Part shown: one piece after another, positions 1 through 5,940 of the stretch | Layout of the letters: the number at the start of each line of letters is the position of its first letter | Numbering within the stretch: the stretch's first letter is position 1 | NCBI GenBank assembly: GCA_013335425.1 | Contig: JAAXVQ010000146.1 | Span: forward strand, 1-5,940 | Length of the DNA: 5,940 nt | DNA from: Candidatus Firestoneibacteriota bacterium | GTDB taxonomy: Bacteria; Oederibacteriota; JAAXVQ01 | Reading direction: 5' to 3' | Notes under the pieces: generated by a model | The model's database searches: none | What the model was told of the DNA's origin: nothing | The model's input: only the letters and a program-made list of their open reading frames with translations | Translations under genes and position numbers: made by a program

Positions 1-55
1 GGCCCGAGTAGAGAGACAGCAGCCGGTCTCCGCTCCGTGTGTTCGGCGCGCTCAT
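1..55 (-). CDS. Possible 5' end of an unrecognised gene, cut by the left edge
   Basis: An ATG at 55-53 opens 18 codons (MSAPNTRSGDRLLSLYSG) that stay open to the edge. A GAGG lies 7 bases upstream of the ATG and could act as a ribosome binding site. The ATG overlaps a TGA that ends a short open frame upstream (ATGA). The codons are mostly G/C-ending. Nothing in these 18 residues identifies a family, and the DNA is G+C rich, where open frames arise by chance. It lies in the same direction as the radC fragment, so it could be the next gene of the radC locus. This is a weak call. Confidence 0.2.
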   Translation of the reverse strand, partial: MSAPNTRSGDRLLSLYSG

Positions 56-160
56 CGGGCGGCCTCGACAACGTAGACCTTGGCGAAGCGCAGATCAGGA
101 CTCGGGACGGCAAAGACCGCCGCCTGCTCAACCAACGGCAGCTACTCAACGGGAAAGGAC

Positions 161-358
161 TTACCCGAACCCTACTCCCCGATCTTTTAACGAGATAAAT
201 TTCTCCCGCCCGATCACCAGGTGATCGAGCACTTCGATATCCAGCATCCTCCCGGCTTCGACGATGGTGCGGGTGACCGCAACGTCATCCGGGCTGGGAG
301 ACGGGTCTCCGCTGGGATGGTTGTGAACCACAATAATTGCGGCCGCGTTTCTTAAGAG
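161..358 (-). pseudogene. radC: radC 3' fragment (JAB/MPN domain), 5' truncated
   Basis: The last 65 codons of RadC, a JAB/MPN-domain protein historically called a DNA repair protein. The frame reads [11 protein letters not shown], then [14 protein letters not shown], then EVLDHLVIG and FISLKDRG, ending at TAA (163-161), which matches where RadC proteins normally end. The JAMM metal motif H-x-H-x7-S-x2-D is intact: His at 323-325 and 317-319, Ser at 293-295, Asp at 284-286. The upstream part of the gene, including the N-terminal helix-hairpin-helix region and the JAMM glutamate, is absent. Upstream of codon 358 the RadC match stops and the frame meets TAA at 376-374. There is no ATG before the one at 247-245, so the fragment has no start of its own. 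At 358-327 it shares its bases with the dnaG fragment in another frame. The family assignment is very secure; whether the truncation exists in the genome is not. Confidence 0.9.
327..358 (-). other. dnaG/radC junction zone (dual-frame microhomology)
   Basis: These bases read as [11 protein letters not shown] in the primase frame and as [11 protein letters not shown] in the RadC frame, both close to family consensus. Right of the zone only the DnaG frame matches, and left of it only the RadC frame matches. The crossover must lie inside it. A shared stretch this long can join two unrelated genes by microhomology recombination in the cell, or by a k-mer collision during short-read assembly. Confidence 0.75.
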
Positions 359-425
359 GCAGATATTTAGAAATTACGGTGACAATATCGAGCTTTTTTT
401 TGATGTTTTCAACCTGGGATTCCAC
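327..425 (-). pseudogene. dnaG: dnaG 5' fragment (DNA primase N-terminus), 3' truncated
   Basis: The first 33 codons of bacterial DNA primase, read from GTG at 425-423: VESQVENIKKKLDIV, then [12 protein letters not shown], then RNYCG. This matches the conserved start of DnaG (E-x-I-x-x-x-x-D-I-V-x-V-I-S-x-Y-x-x-L-K-x-x-G-x-N-Y-x-G) that leads into the CHC2 zinc finger. The expected next residues (L-C-P-F-H) are missing. Instead the frame reads SQPSQRRP and stops at TGA (287-285), giving a 46-residue product with no zinc finger, catalytic TOPRIM domain or helicase-binding domain. The GTG is chosen because DnaG proteins start only a few residues before this motif and an in-frame TAA lies just upstream. 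No clear ribosome binding site is visible. It follows the glycosyltransferase by 49 bases in the same direction. The dnaG segment at 361-420 is only about 32% G+C. Confidence 0.8.
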
Positions 426-474
426 TAGGGTAGTTTAACATCTAAATCCCTCTCGGCTTCGCCGCTTCTCCCTT

Positions 475-1617
475 TTAGGATTTCGCAATAAGGTGCCGAT
501 AGAGATTCATGGTCTTGCGGGCCACAGCCGACGGCAGGAACCTCTTTTGTGCTTCGGCTCGGGCATTTTTTCCAAAACGTTCACGCAACCGATCGTCCTC
601 CAACAAAACTTTAAGCTTTTCCACCAGCGCGTCGACATCGTCGGGCTCCACCAGAAACCCCGTCTTGCCATCCGCGACCAAATGCGGCACGCCGCCCACC
701 CGCGTGGCCACCACCGGTTTTCCGGCGGCCATGGCTTGTTGGACCGCAATGGGTGAATTCTCGTGCAAAGAGGTCGAAACCAAAAACGAACACGCGCGAT
801 ATTCCTTTTGCAGTTGCGCTTCCGACAAATGCCCCAAAAAGCGGATCTGCCCGCGCAGGGCGTGATCGTCCAAATATTTTTCAACCTCACCGTAATACTC
901 GCGGTCGCTGACGGCGCCGGCCACCGCCACTTTGAGCCCGGGGTAGACCGGGCTGAGTTGAGCCACCGCCCGGATGAGGGTCAGCACATTTTTCAACCTG
1001 CTGATGAACCCCACGAACAGGATGTTCCCTTCGGCGCCGTCGCGTTTCAGCTTGAAATAATTTGCGTTAACCGGATTGTCTATCCGGTGCATCGCCGCAC
1101 AGGTCAGCCGGCCCACCGCTTTTTCCACATAAGGGTTCAAAGTGACCAAGTGACGGATCTTTTTTAAGGCCGCCATTTCCTGCCGAATTCTGAAATAACT
1201 CCGCAACCGTTCCGTCCGGCCGTTTTGAAATTTCACTTCCTGATGTATGATGCCGTGCAGGGTCAACAGCACCGGACAAGCGGGCAAACCCGCCCAACCC
1301 GTATAAGCGAACGCCGGGGCGTTTTGAAAGTGAATCAAATCGGGCGCCAGGGTGCGCAGACGCTGCCGAACCCGGCGATGGTCCCACCAGCCCTGAGTGA
1401 TGTTGCTGAAACGCCTGGCCGCCTGCAGATAGTGCAGGGTGACGTTGCCCCGGCGAACGGTTTTATCCCCTTGTCTATGGGGCAGCAGCGAAACGACGTG
1501 TAGTTCCAACCCGTCCTGCTCCCGCAAGGCCTCGACCAGATTCACCATGACATACTCCACCCCGCCGGAAATACGGCTGCTGTCCCAAGGGTAGGTTCCC
1601 ACCAACGCTATCTTCAC
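475..1617 (-). CDS. GT4-family glycosyltransferase (GT-B fold)
   Basis: A 380-residue cytoplasmic or membrane-associated glycosyltransferase that probably adds a sugar from a nucleotide donor to the lipid-linked repeat unit. The start is taken as GTG at 1617-1615, giving VKIALVGTYPW, the usual first beta strand. It has AAAGGA 7 bases upstream. An ATG at 1701 would add 28 Pro/Gly/Lys-rich residues foreign to the family. The N-terminal half has the GGV loop (residues 18-20), DLIHFQ (about 93-98) and LTLHG (about 118-122). The C-terminal donor domain has FVGFISRLKNV (about 201-211), with Lys209 retained, and HENSPIAVQQAMAAGKPVV (from about 285). Two donor-site positions differ from the common pattern: the Arg of the usual VGR is Phe204, and the second Glu of E-x7-E is Gln294 (Glu286 is kept). 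Sugar and linkage cannot be predicted. It lies 93 bases after the flippase and is the last polysaccharide gene before dnaG. Confidence 0.9.
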   Translation of the reverse strand: MKIALVGTYPWDSSRISGGVEYVMVNLVEALREQDGLELHVVSLLPHRQGDKTVRRGNVTLHYLQAARRFSNITQGWWDHRRVRQRLRTLAPDLIHFQNAPAFAYTGWAGLPACPVLLTLHGIIHQEVKFQNGRTERLRSYFRIRQEMAALKKIRHLVTLNPYVEKAVGRLTCAAMHRIDNPVNANYFKLKRDGAEGNILFVGFISRLKNVLTLIRAVAQLSPVYPGLKVAVAGAVSDREYYGEVEKYLDDHALRGQIRFLGHLSEAQLQKEYRACSFLVSTSLHENSPIAVQQAMAAGKPVVATRVGGVPHLVADGKTGFLVEPDDVDALVEKLKVLLEDDRLRERFGKNARAEAQKRFLPSAVARKTMNLYRHLIAKS

Positions 1618-1624
1618 GCCGCCA

Positions 1625-1630
1625 TCCTTT
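1625..1630 (-). promoter_or_regulatory. Ribosome binding site for the glycosyltransferase
   Basis: AAAGGA on the minus strand, 7 bases before the GTG at 1617. It is the best Shine-Dalgarno match near the start of this gene. It supports the GTG over the in-frame ATG at 1701. Confidence 0.65.
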
Positions 1631-1656
1631 CTTGAACCAAACTCCCGATCTTGCTT

Positions 1657-1679
1657 AGGCGCCCCCGGCCCCGGTGCCT
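1657..1679 (-). repeat. G+C-rich inverted repeat in the flippase-glycosyltransferase gap
   Basis: AGGCGCC (1657-1663) and GGTGCCT (1673-1679) can pair over 7 positions with one G-U wobble in one transcript orientation, around a 9-base loop. No T-run follows on the minus strand, so it does not look like an intrinsic terminator. The right-hand part, CCCGGTGCCT, is repeated at 1703-1712, where it covers the flippase stop codon. It could be an mRNA stability or attenuation hairpin, or simply G+C-rich sequence. Confidence 0.35.
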
Positions 1680-1710
1680 TAGCCCGCAAAGTTCCCGGCA
1701 TTCCCGGTGC

Positions 1711-3213
1711 CTAATCCAAGCCTGAGGTAGGCTCGCTGGGCTTCGGGGCGAAAAACTTCGTCCTTACTTTCCCCCATTGGGAAAGCAGCATGGCGCGTTC
1801 GGCATCGTCCATAACCCAATTGGTCTTCATGGCCAGCACCACCAAAACCAAAATAATTAAAAACACCCAAACTTTACTTAACAGCAGCAGCAACGGGAGG
1901 GTACAGACGATCATCATGCTCAGGGACACGGTCAGACCCTCCTTATGGAACCAAACAAACAGAACCACGGAGATCAAGGCCGAGGAAATGGCGCTGGCGA
2001 CCGCCGCTCCCAAAATACCGTATTTGGGAATCAGCAAATAAGTAAGCACCAGGTTGCACATCAGGCCCAACGCATGCACGATGGGCATGATGTAGGTTTT
2101 TTCAATCAGACGGGCGAAACCCGACAAAGTCGCATTAATGGTCTGATATATGCCGAAAATTAAAATGGCGCCTATGATCGGCAGCGCATGGAGGTACTTG
2201 TCCCCGTAGAACCAGGGAACAATTTGGTCTTTGAGCAGGTAAAGCGCGGCAGCGCCCACCAACAGCAGGAGGGTATTGACCTTCACGGACATGTTCAACA
2301 AATGGATGACTTTCTGCCGTTTCCCCTCTTCCCAAAGCCCGCTCAAGTTCGGGCAGAGCACATTGCCCGCAATGACGCCGAAGGCATAAATAAGTTCACT
2401 GAACTTCGTGGCGGCGGAGTAGATGCCCACCTGTTGGATGTCCGTGAGTCTCACCAACATCCAACGGTCCGTATAGCTGAACAGGATGAAGATCACCGGA
2501 GAAAAAAAGTACGCCGCCGAAAACGCAAAAATCTTTTTATAAAATCCTTGCTCCGCAATCACGCCGTGTTGTCCGTTTTCCTCGGCCAAATGTTTTTTCA
2601 GCAAACCGCCGAAAAAAACGGCCACGGCCAGGGTCGCGAAAAAATAGGCCGTCAACAAAGGCACGGCGGTCCGGAAATAAATGACCAAGATAAGTCCCAA
2701 AACGGTAAAAATCAGAAAGTGAGTGAACTTCAACAGGGATTGCAGTTTAAAACTCCGCAGCCCCGTAAAGGTGGAGTCCAGGCTCTCGTAAAAGACGGCC
2801 GGTATCACGATCAGGCCGCAAATAACCACCACCGTTGCGTAGGTCGTCGAACCGTAGGTCCACTGCGCAATGCGCGAGGCAAAAAGCACGAAGCCCAACC
2901 CGACACCCACTGCGCCGAAAGCGACGAGCCGGTAGGTCCGGCGGATAAAATCCCGCAAAGTGCCCTTATGCTCATACTGGGTGATATAGCGCGTGAAGCA
3001 GGAGGGTACTCCCAGCTTCGCCATCGCCACGGCCACGGAAAAAAAAGACAAGGCCAGCGAAAACACGCCGTATTCGGCCGGGCCCAAAACACGGGCAAAC
3101 ACCACGCCCCGCCCCATCATAATGGCCCTCTCCACGAGACTGTAAACCACGACAATGACGGCCGACTTGGCAATGCTTTCCTTGTTGAACGCGAACAACT
3201 GCTTAAACCGCAT
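1711..3213 (-). CDS. Wzx-type oligosaccharide flippase (MOP superfamily)
   Basis: A 500-residue inner-membrane protein expected to flip lipid-linked sugar units from the cytoplasmic to the periplasmic face. It is hydrophobic throughout, with about 14 probable membrane segments, for example around residues 15-40, 45-68, 98-115, 125-142, 160-180, 185-205, 228-247, 312-327, 343-362, 375-395, 400-421 and 430-462. Family features include an N-terminal ARVLGPAEYGVFSLAL (about 40-55), YTDRWMLVRLTDIQQVGIYS (247-266) and WFYGDKYLHALPII (334-347), typical of Polysacc_synt/RfbX-type flippases. The tail (about 464-500) is charged and probably cytoplasmic. The ATG at 3213 has GGAG 7 bases upstream and lies inside the end of the preceding ligase gene (11-base overlap, different frame), so translation is probably coupled. 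Length is normal and there is no break. Its place between a polymerase-like gene and a glycosyltransferase supports a polysaccharide substrate rather than peptidoglycan lipid II. Confidence 0.92.
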   Translation of the reverse strand: MRFKQLFAFNKESIAKSAVIVVVYSLVERAIMMGRGVVFARVLGPAEYGVFSLALSFFSVAVAMAKLGVPSCFTRYITQYEHKGTLRDFIRRTYRLVAFGAVGVGLGFVLFASRIAQWTYGSTTYATVVVICGLIVIPAVFYESLDSTFTGLRSFKLQSLLKFTHFLIFTVLGLILVIYFRTAVPLLTAYFFATLAVAVFFGGLLKKHLAEENGQHGVIAEQGFYKKIFAFSAAYFFSPVIFILFSYTDRWMLVRLTDIQQVGIYSAATKFSELIYAFGVIAGNVLCPNLSGLWEEGKRQKVIHLLNMSVKVNTLLLLVGAAALYLLKDQIVPWFYGDKYLHALPIIGAILIFGIYQTINATLSGFARLIEKTYIMPIVHALGLMCNLVLTYLLIPKYGILGAAVASAISSALISVVLFVWFHKEGLTVSLSMMIVCTLPLLLLLSKVWVFLIILVLVVLAMKTNWVMDDAERAMLLSQWGKVRTKFFAPKPSEPTSGLD

Positions 3214-4672
3214 GATCGCACTCCATTTTGTTGACCGTTGCCCGTTGAAGTTCCTGACCGGTTCTGGAACCGCCCGGCCGAAATTCGCGCCTGCGGGATT
3301 CCGACTCGAGCAGCGCCTGTCGTTGTTGAGAACCCGCGACCATTCCGGCCATAATAAAAAACAGTGCGTTGGGAAACAGAAAGAAACGCATGTCGATCAA
3401 GGTCATGTTGAGAAAATAGGCGCCGCTCATGGCCAACAACACCACCACCAAACCCCGGGCGAAAACGTCTTCCCGGGGGCGTTGAAAAAAATGTCCGACG
3501 CTGTTTTTAAAGATAAAATAATAAATTAAGATGAGCGGCAGAAAGCCCACCACGCCCAATTCCACCAGCACCGCCAGGAAAGTATTATGCGGGACCAAAC
3601 CCCGCAGCGCATGGTAGGGAACGCCCTTGATTTTCTTAAAATAATGAAAACTGATGTGCGGGAAGCTGTCCAAGCCGTATCCGAAAATAGGCTTCTTGAA
3701 AAACATACGCCAGGCGACATCGTTTAAATAGATACGGTCGTAGATCGGAGATTGATCCCGAAAGCGCGCCGCCCCCACGTCTTGGCTCGTGGCCGTAAAT
3801 TTAACGGCCGCCAGAACGGCCAAACCAATGGCGGCTATGATGAAAACTTTGCGGATCTGAGGGTAAAAAAGCGCCATGCACACGGCGGCTGCGATGAGCC
3901 CCAGCCAACACGCCCGCGTATAGGTGAAATAAAGGGCAACCGGAATCAACAAACTCACCCCGATGGAAAATTTCCTCAACAGTGATCCGGCTTTTTCCTG
4001 TATCGCCAAAAAAAGCACCACGGGAAAGATCATGCCCAAGACCGTCCCGTTGGCCGCCGCGTTGAGAAAGGGGCCGCGCGCCCTTCCCCAGTGAATGCCC
4101 GCATTGGGATCCATGATGATACGCGGAAACACAAACCCATGCAGGCTGGAAAAGTGCTCCCCCAACGCCGTCAGGCTCAGGTACAAACCCGCCCATACCA
4201 CGAAAATAAAAATTTTTCGGATTTTACCGGCGTCGTACGCCACATGCTTGCTGATGAAAAACATGGAAAACGGAAACACATAACCGTTGAGCAATTTGGA
4301 AATGCCCGGGTCCGTCAACTCCGCCGAGCGGCTTTGCAGAAAAAGCTTGGAAGCCAAAGCCAACAGTACAAAGACCACCATGGCTATTTCCACCTTGGTC
4401 ATGGAAAGCAGGCGATTTTTCCCGGTCACAAAACGTGAAAACAACACGAACGCCAATAAAATCCAGATGATCCGGGCCAACGACAAATCCGGGCCTGCCG
4501 CGAAAGAAATTTTCTCGATCGAATTGGCGAACAATACCCCGGTCAGCCACAGCAGCAACATAATCGTCAGATCTTCATCCAGCGTGCTTACCGCCCAAGG
4601 CGTCATCCCGGCGATGAACCAGGCGCCGCCGATCGCCAAAACCAGGATAAGGACAACAAAAATCAGCAACAT
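3203..4672 (-). CDS. O-antigen ligase / polysaccharide polymerase (Wzy_C family)
   Basis: A 489-residue polytopic inner-membrane protein with about 11-12 hydrophobic segments and a charged C-terminal tail (from about residue 448). Family landmarks appear in the usual order: GRARGPFLNAAANG, with Arg199 (about 196-209), FTYTRACWLGL (about 250), then a large periplasmic loop with IYDRIYLNDVAWRMF, PIFGYG (328-333) and VPHNTFLAVLVELGVVGF, with His362. The first loop Arg and this His are the positions implicated in WaaL-type transfer. The fold covers both O-antigen ligases and Wzy-like polymerases. With a flippase and a chain-length protein in the same operon, a polymerase role is at least as likely as ligation to lipid A core; this is inference. 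The ATG at 4672 has AGAGGG 9 bases upstream. A 92-base gap separates it from the preceding gene and shows no clear promoter or terminator. Confidence 0.88.
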   Translation of the reverse strand: MLLIFVVLILVLAIGGAWFIAGMTPWAVSTLDEDLTIMLLLWLTGVLFANSIEKISFAAGPDLSLARIIWILLAFVLFSRFVTGKNRLLSMTKVEIAMVVFVLLALASKLFLQSRSAELTDPGISKLLNGYVFPFSMFFISKHVAYDAGKIRKIFIFVVWAGLYLSLTALGEHFSSLHGFVFPRIIMDPNAGIHWGRARGPFLNAAANGTVLGMIFPVVLFLAIQEKAGSLLRKFSIGVSLLIPVALYFTYTRACWLGLIAAAVCMALFYPQIRKVFIIAAIGLAVLAAVKFTATSQDVGAARFRDQSPIYDRIYLNDVAWRMFFKKPIFGYGLDSFPHISFHYFKKIKGVPYHALRGLVPHNTFLAVLVELGVVGFLPLILIYYFIFKNSVGHFFQRPREDVFARGLVVVLLAMSGAYFLNMTLIDMRFFLFPNALFFIMAGMVAGSQQRQALLESESRRREFRPGGSRTGQELQRATVNKMECDHAV

Positions 4673-4764
4673 TCAAACCAACCCTCTGAGAGACATGGGT
4701 AGCAAATTTTCAACCGTGAGAAAGCATCGCCGGCGTTTCCCCCACCGTGGGCAGGAACGACCCT

Positions 4765-5940
4765 CTAGGTCCACTTATAGATGATCCCCGGTATGGCCAA
4801 TCTGCGGTTGTTCAGGATCACGCCCAGCCAATCAAAACTCATGTTTCCCCAATCGTCGATGGCGTGCATGACCACCTGTCGGCGCGTCTTCCCTTCTGAA
4901 ATGACATAGATGCCGGCATCCACCAGAGTGGAAATCAACTCCGCATCCTTGTATTCCAAGGCGGAGGGGGTATTGATGATCACAAGCTGGAATTTTTTGC
5001 GGGCCCACTGGAGGACTTCGGCCAATTTGGCCGAAGAAAGCAGCGCCATGGAATTTTCCCGAGACGAACCGGCGCACAACAATTTCAGGTTGGGCTTCAG
5101 ATCCAACAGCACTTTTTCCAAGGACTCCTTTTCCGACAAAACCTCTGCCAAGCCGGCGCTCTCGGAAAGGTTGAATAATTTCGCCAGTGTCGGTACATGC
5201 AAATTGGCGTCAATGATGAGTGTGGGTTGGGCAAACTCCTCGGAGAACGCCAGACCCAAATTCGCCACCACCGGGTTGGCCCCTTCGCGGGACAGCGTGG
5301 AGGTCACCAAGATCGTCTGTGCATTTCGGCCCTTGATCAGCAAACGAATTTGCCCTGCCAATTTCGCATACGCTTTATCGTAAAGCGACCGTGTCGAAAA
5401 CCGCTTAATGATTTGTGCTTCAAGCCAGCTCTTCCTGGGCAAAAAACCCAGATAGGGTATTTTAATTTCCGCTTTAACCTCTTGCGGTGATTTAAACGAT
5501 TGGTCCAGGAAATCCAGAACCAAGGCCACTAAGACACTTACGAAAGCGGCGAAAAAAATTACCACCAGCACCGGCAACCAAATTTTTTCCCCTAAAAACT
5601 TTTTAGGTTTAAGGGGAATACTGGCGGCAGCAATTATTTTGGTGCTGGCCGGTCCGATGGATTCGATGTTGGAACGCGGCTCCGACAAAATCCGTTTGAC
5701 CAAGCGGTCGACATCCGCGGACAATTGTTGGACAATTTGATGGGTTTCGCCGTATTTCAGTTGGTATTCCGCCAATTGCTGCTCCAAATCGAAAATGACG
5801 AAGGATCGGCTGATGACATTGGCGATCCTCGCCGCTGCCACCGGATCGAAATCCTCCACGGTAAGACGGAGCATATTGGTGCTCTTGACCGGCTCGATCT
5901 CGATGCTCTCGCGCAGGGCTTCGACCGCTTCATAGATGGC
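4765..5940 (-). CDS. Wzz/GumC-like chain-length protein with degenerate BY-kinase domain (5' end outside window)
   Basis: The C-terminal 391 residues; the frame is open to the right edge, so the start is not seen. Residues are counted from the edge. The periplasmic Wzz part includes IEPVKSTNMLRLTVEDFDP (from 15), then a probable coiled coil (about 50-87) with KYGETH, then the Pro-rich SIPLKPKKF preceding the second membrane helix (about 121-144). The cytoplasmic domain has a clear BY-kinase layout, but its key residues are lost. Walker A reads SREGANP (217-223) instead of the usual PGEGKST. Walker A' reads IIDANLHVP (Asp244 kept, second Asp replaced by Asn246). Walker B reads VIINTPS, with Asn323 for Asp. 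The E-x2-R-x2-R oligomerisation motif appears as K189/A192/A195. The tail has a single Tyr (IIYKWT) and no Tyr cluster. It probably sets polymer length and acts as a scaffold without autophosphorylation. There is no frameshift or internal stop, so it looks maintained. Confidence 0.9.
   Translation of the reverse strand, partial: AIYEAVEALRESIEIEPVKSTNMLRLTVEDFDPVAAARIANVISRSFVIFDLEQQLAEYQLKYGETHQIVQQLSADVDRLVKRILSEPRSNIESIGPASTKIIAAASIPLKPKKFLGEKIWLPVLVVIFFAAFVSVLVALVLDFLDQSFKSPQEVKAEIKIPYLGFLPRKSWLEAQIIKRFSTRSLYDKAYAKLAGQIRLLIKGRNAQTILVTSTLSREGANPVVANLGLAFSEEFAQPTLIIDANLHVPTLAKLFNLSESAGLAEVLSEKESLEKVLLDLKPNLKLLCAGSSRENSMALLSSAKLAEVLQWARKKFQLVIINTPSALEYKDAELISTLVDAGIYVISEGKTRRQVVMHAIDDWGNMSFDWLGVILNNRRLAIPGIIYKWT

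Noticed and set aside
1..198. A plus-strand frame open from the edge to TAA at 196-198 (contains LDNVDLGEAQIRTRDGKDRR).
   Set aside because: It has no start in the window, no recognised family, and its last 12 codons lie antisense to the secure radC fragment. It may be chance in G+C-rich DNA.
39..224. A 61-codon plus-strand frame starting at ATG 39.
   Set aside because: The protein is Arg/Pro-rich without a domain, has no ribosome binding site, and overlaps radC antisense.
454..464. A small hairpin CGGC-TTC-GCCG after the glycosyltransferase, considered as a terminator.
   Set aside because: The stem is only 4 bp and no T-run follows in the direction of transcription.
1618..1701. The ATG at 1701 as the glycosyltransferase start.
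   Set aside because: The added 28 residues are low complexity and foreign to GT4 enzymes, while the GTG at 1617 has a good AAAGGA site and begins exactly at the first beta strand.
2188..3234. A 348-codon plus-strand open frame.
   Set aside because: It lies entirely antisense to the flippase gene and its translation is His/Gln/Arg-rich with no domain. It is a shadow of the real gene.
4673..4696. A 7-codon open frame (MSLRGLV) ending directly before the ligase ATG, considered as a leader peptide.
   Set aside because: It has no ribosome binding site of its own, and the AGAGGG inside it serves the ligase start. Its length is within chance.
4741..4751. CCCA-CCG-TGGG inverted repeat in the gap before the ligase gene, considered as a terminator or riboswitch element.
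   Set aside because: The stem is 4 bp with no T-run, and the 92-base gap matches no riboswitch pattern I know.

Overview
The window holds a right-to-left (minus strand) polysaccharide-export operon, with a broken junction at its left end. The cell is probably a diderm bacterium of moderate G+C making a surface or exported polysaccharide by a Wzx/Wzy-type route. I cannot place it more precisely from the sequence. No tRNA, rRNA, CRISPR array or insertion sequence was seen.

Order of transcription: (1) 5940-4765, the C-terminal 391 residues of a Wzz/GumC-like chain-length protein fused to a BY-kinase-like domain, running off the right edge. Its nucleotide-binding motifs are ruined, so it looks like a pseudokinase. 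(2) 4672-3203, a multi-pass O-antigen ligase/polymerase (Wzy_C family). (3) 3213-1711, a Wzx-type oligosaccharide flippase overlapping the previous gene by 11 bases. (4) 1617-475, a GT4 glycosyltransferase starting at GTG. The likely division of labour is that the GT4 enzyme adds a sugar to the lipid-linked repeat unit on the cytoplasmic face, the flippase moves it across the membrane, the ligase/polymerase links units, and the Wzz-like protein sets chain length. The initiating transferase and other glycosyltransferases are not in the window.

Left end (1-474): 49 bases after the glycosyltransferase, the first 33 codons of dnaG (primase) can be read at 425-327. They run directly, out of frame, into the last 65 codons of radC (358-161). 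The two reading frames overlap in a 32-base stretch that fits conserved motifs of both families at once. This is either a genomic deletion/rearrangement at microhomology or an assembly mis-join. Left of radC (1-160) the DNA is about 65% G+C and holds no recognisable gene apart from a possible 18-codon gene start at the edge.
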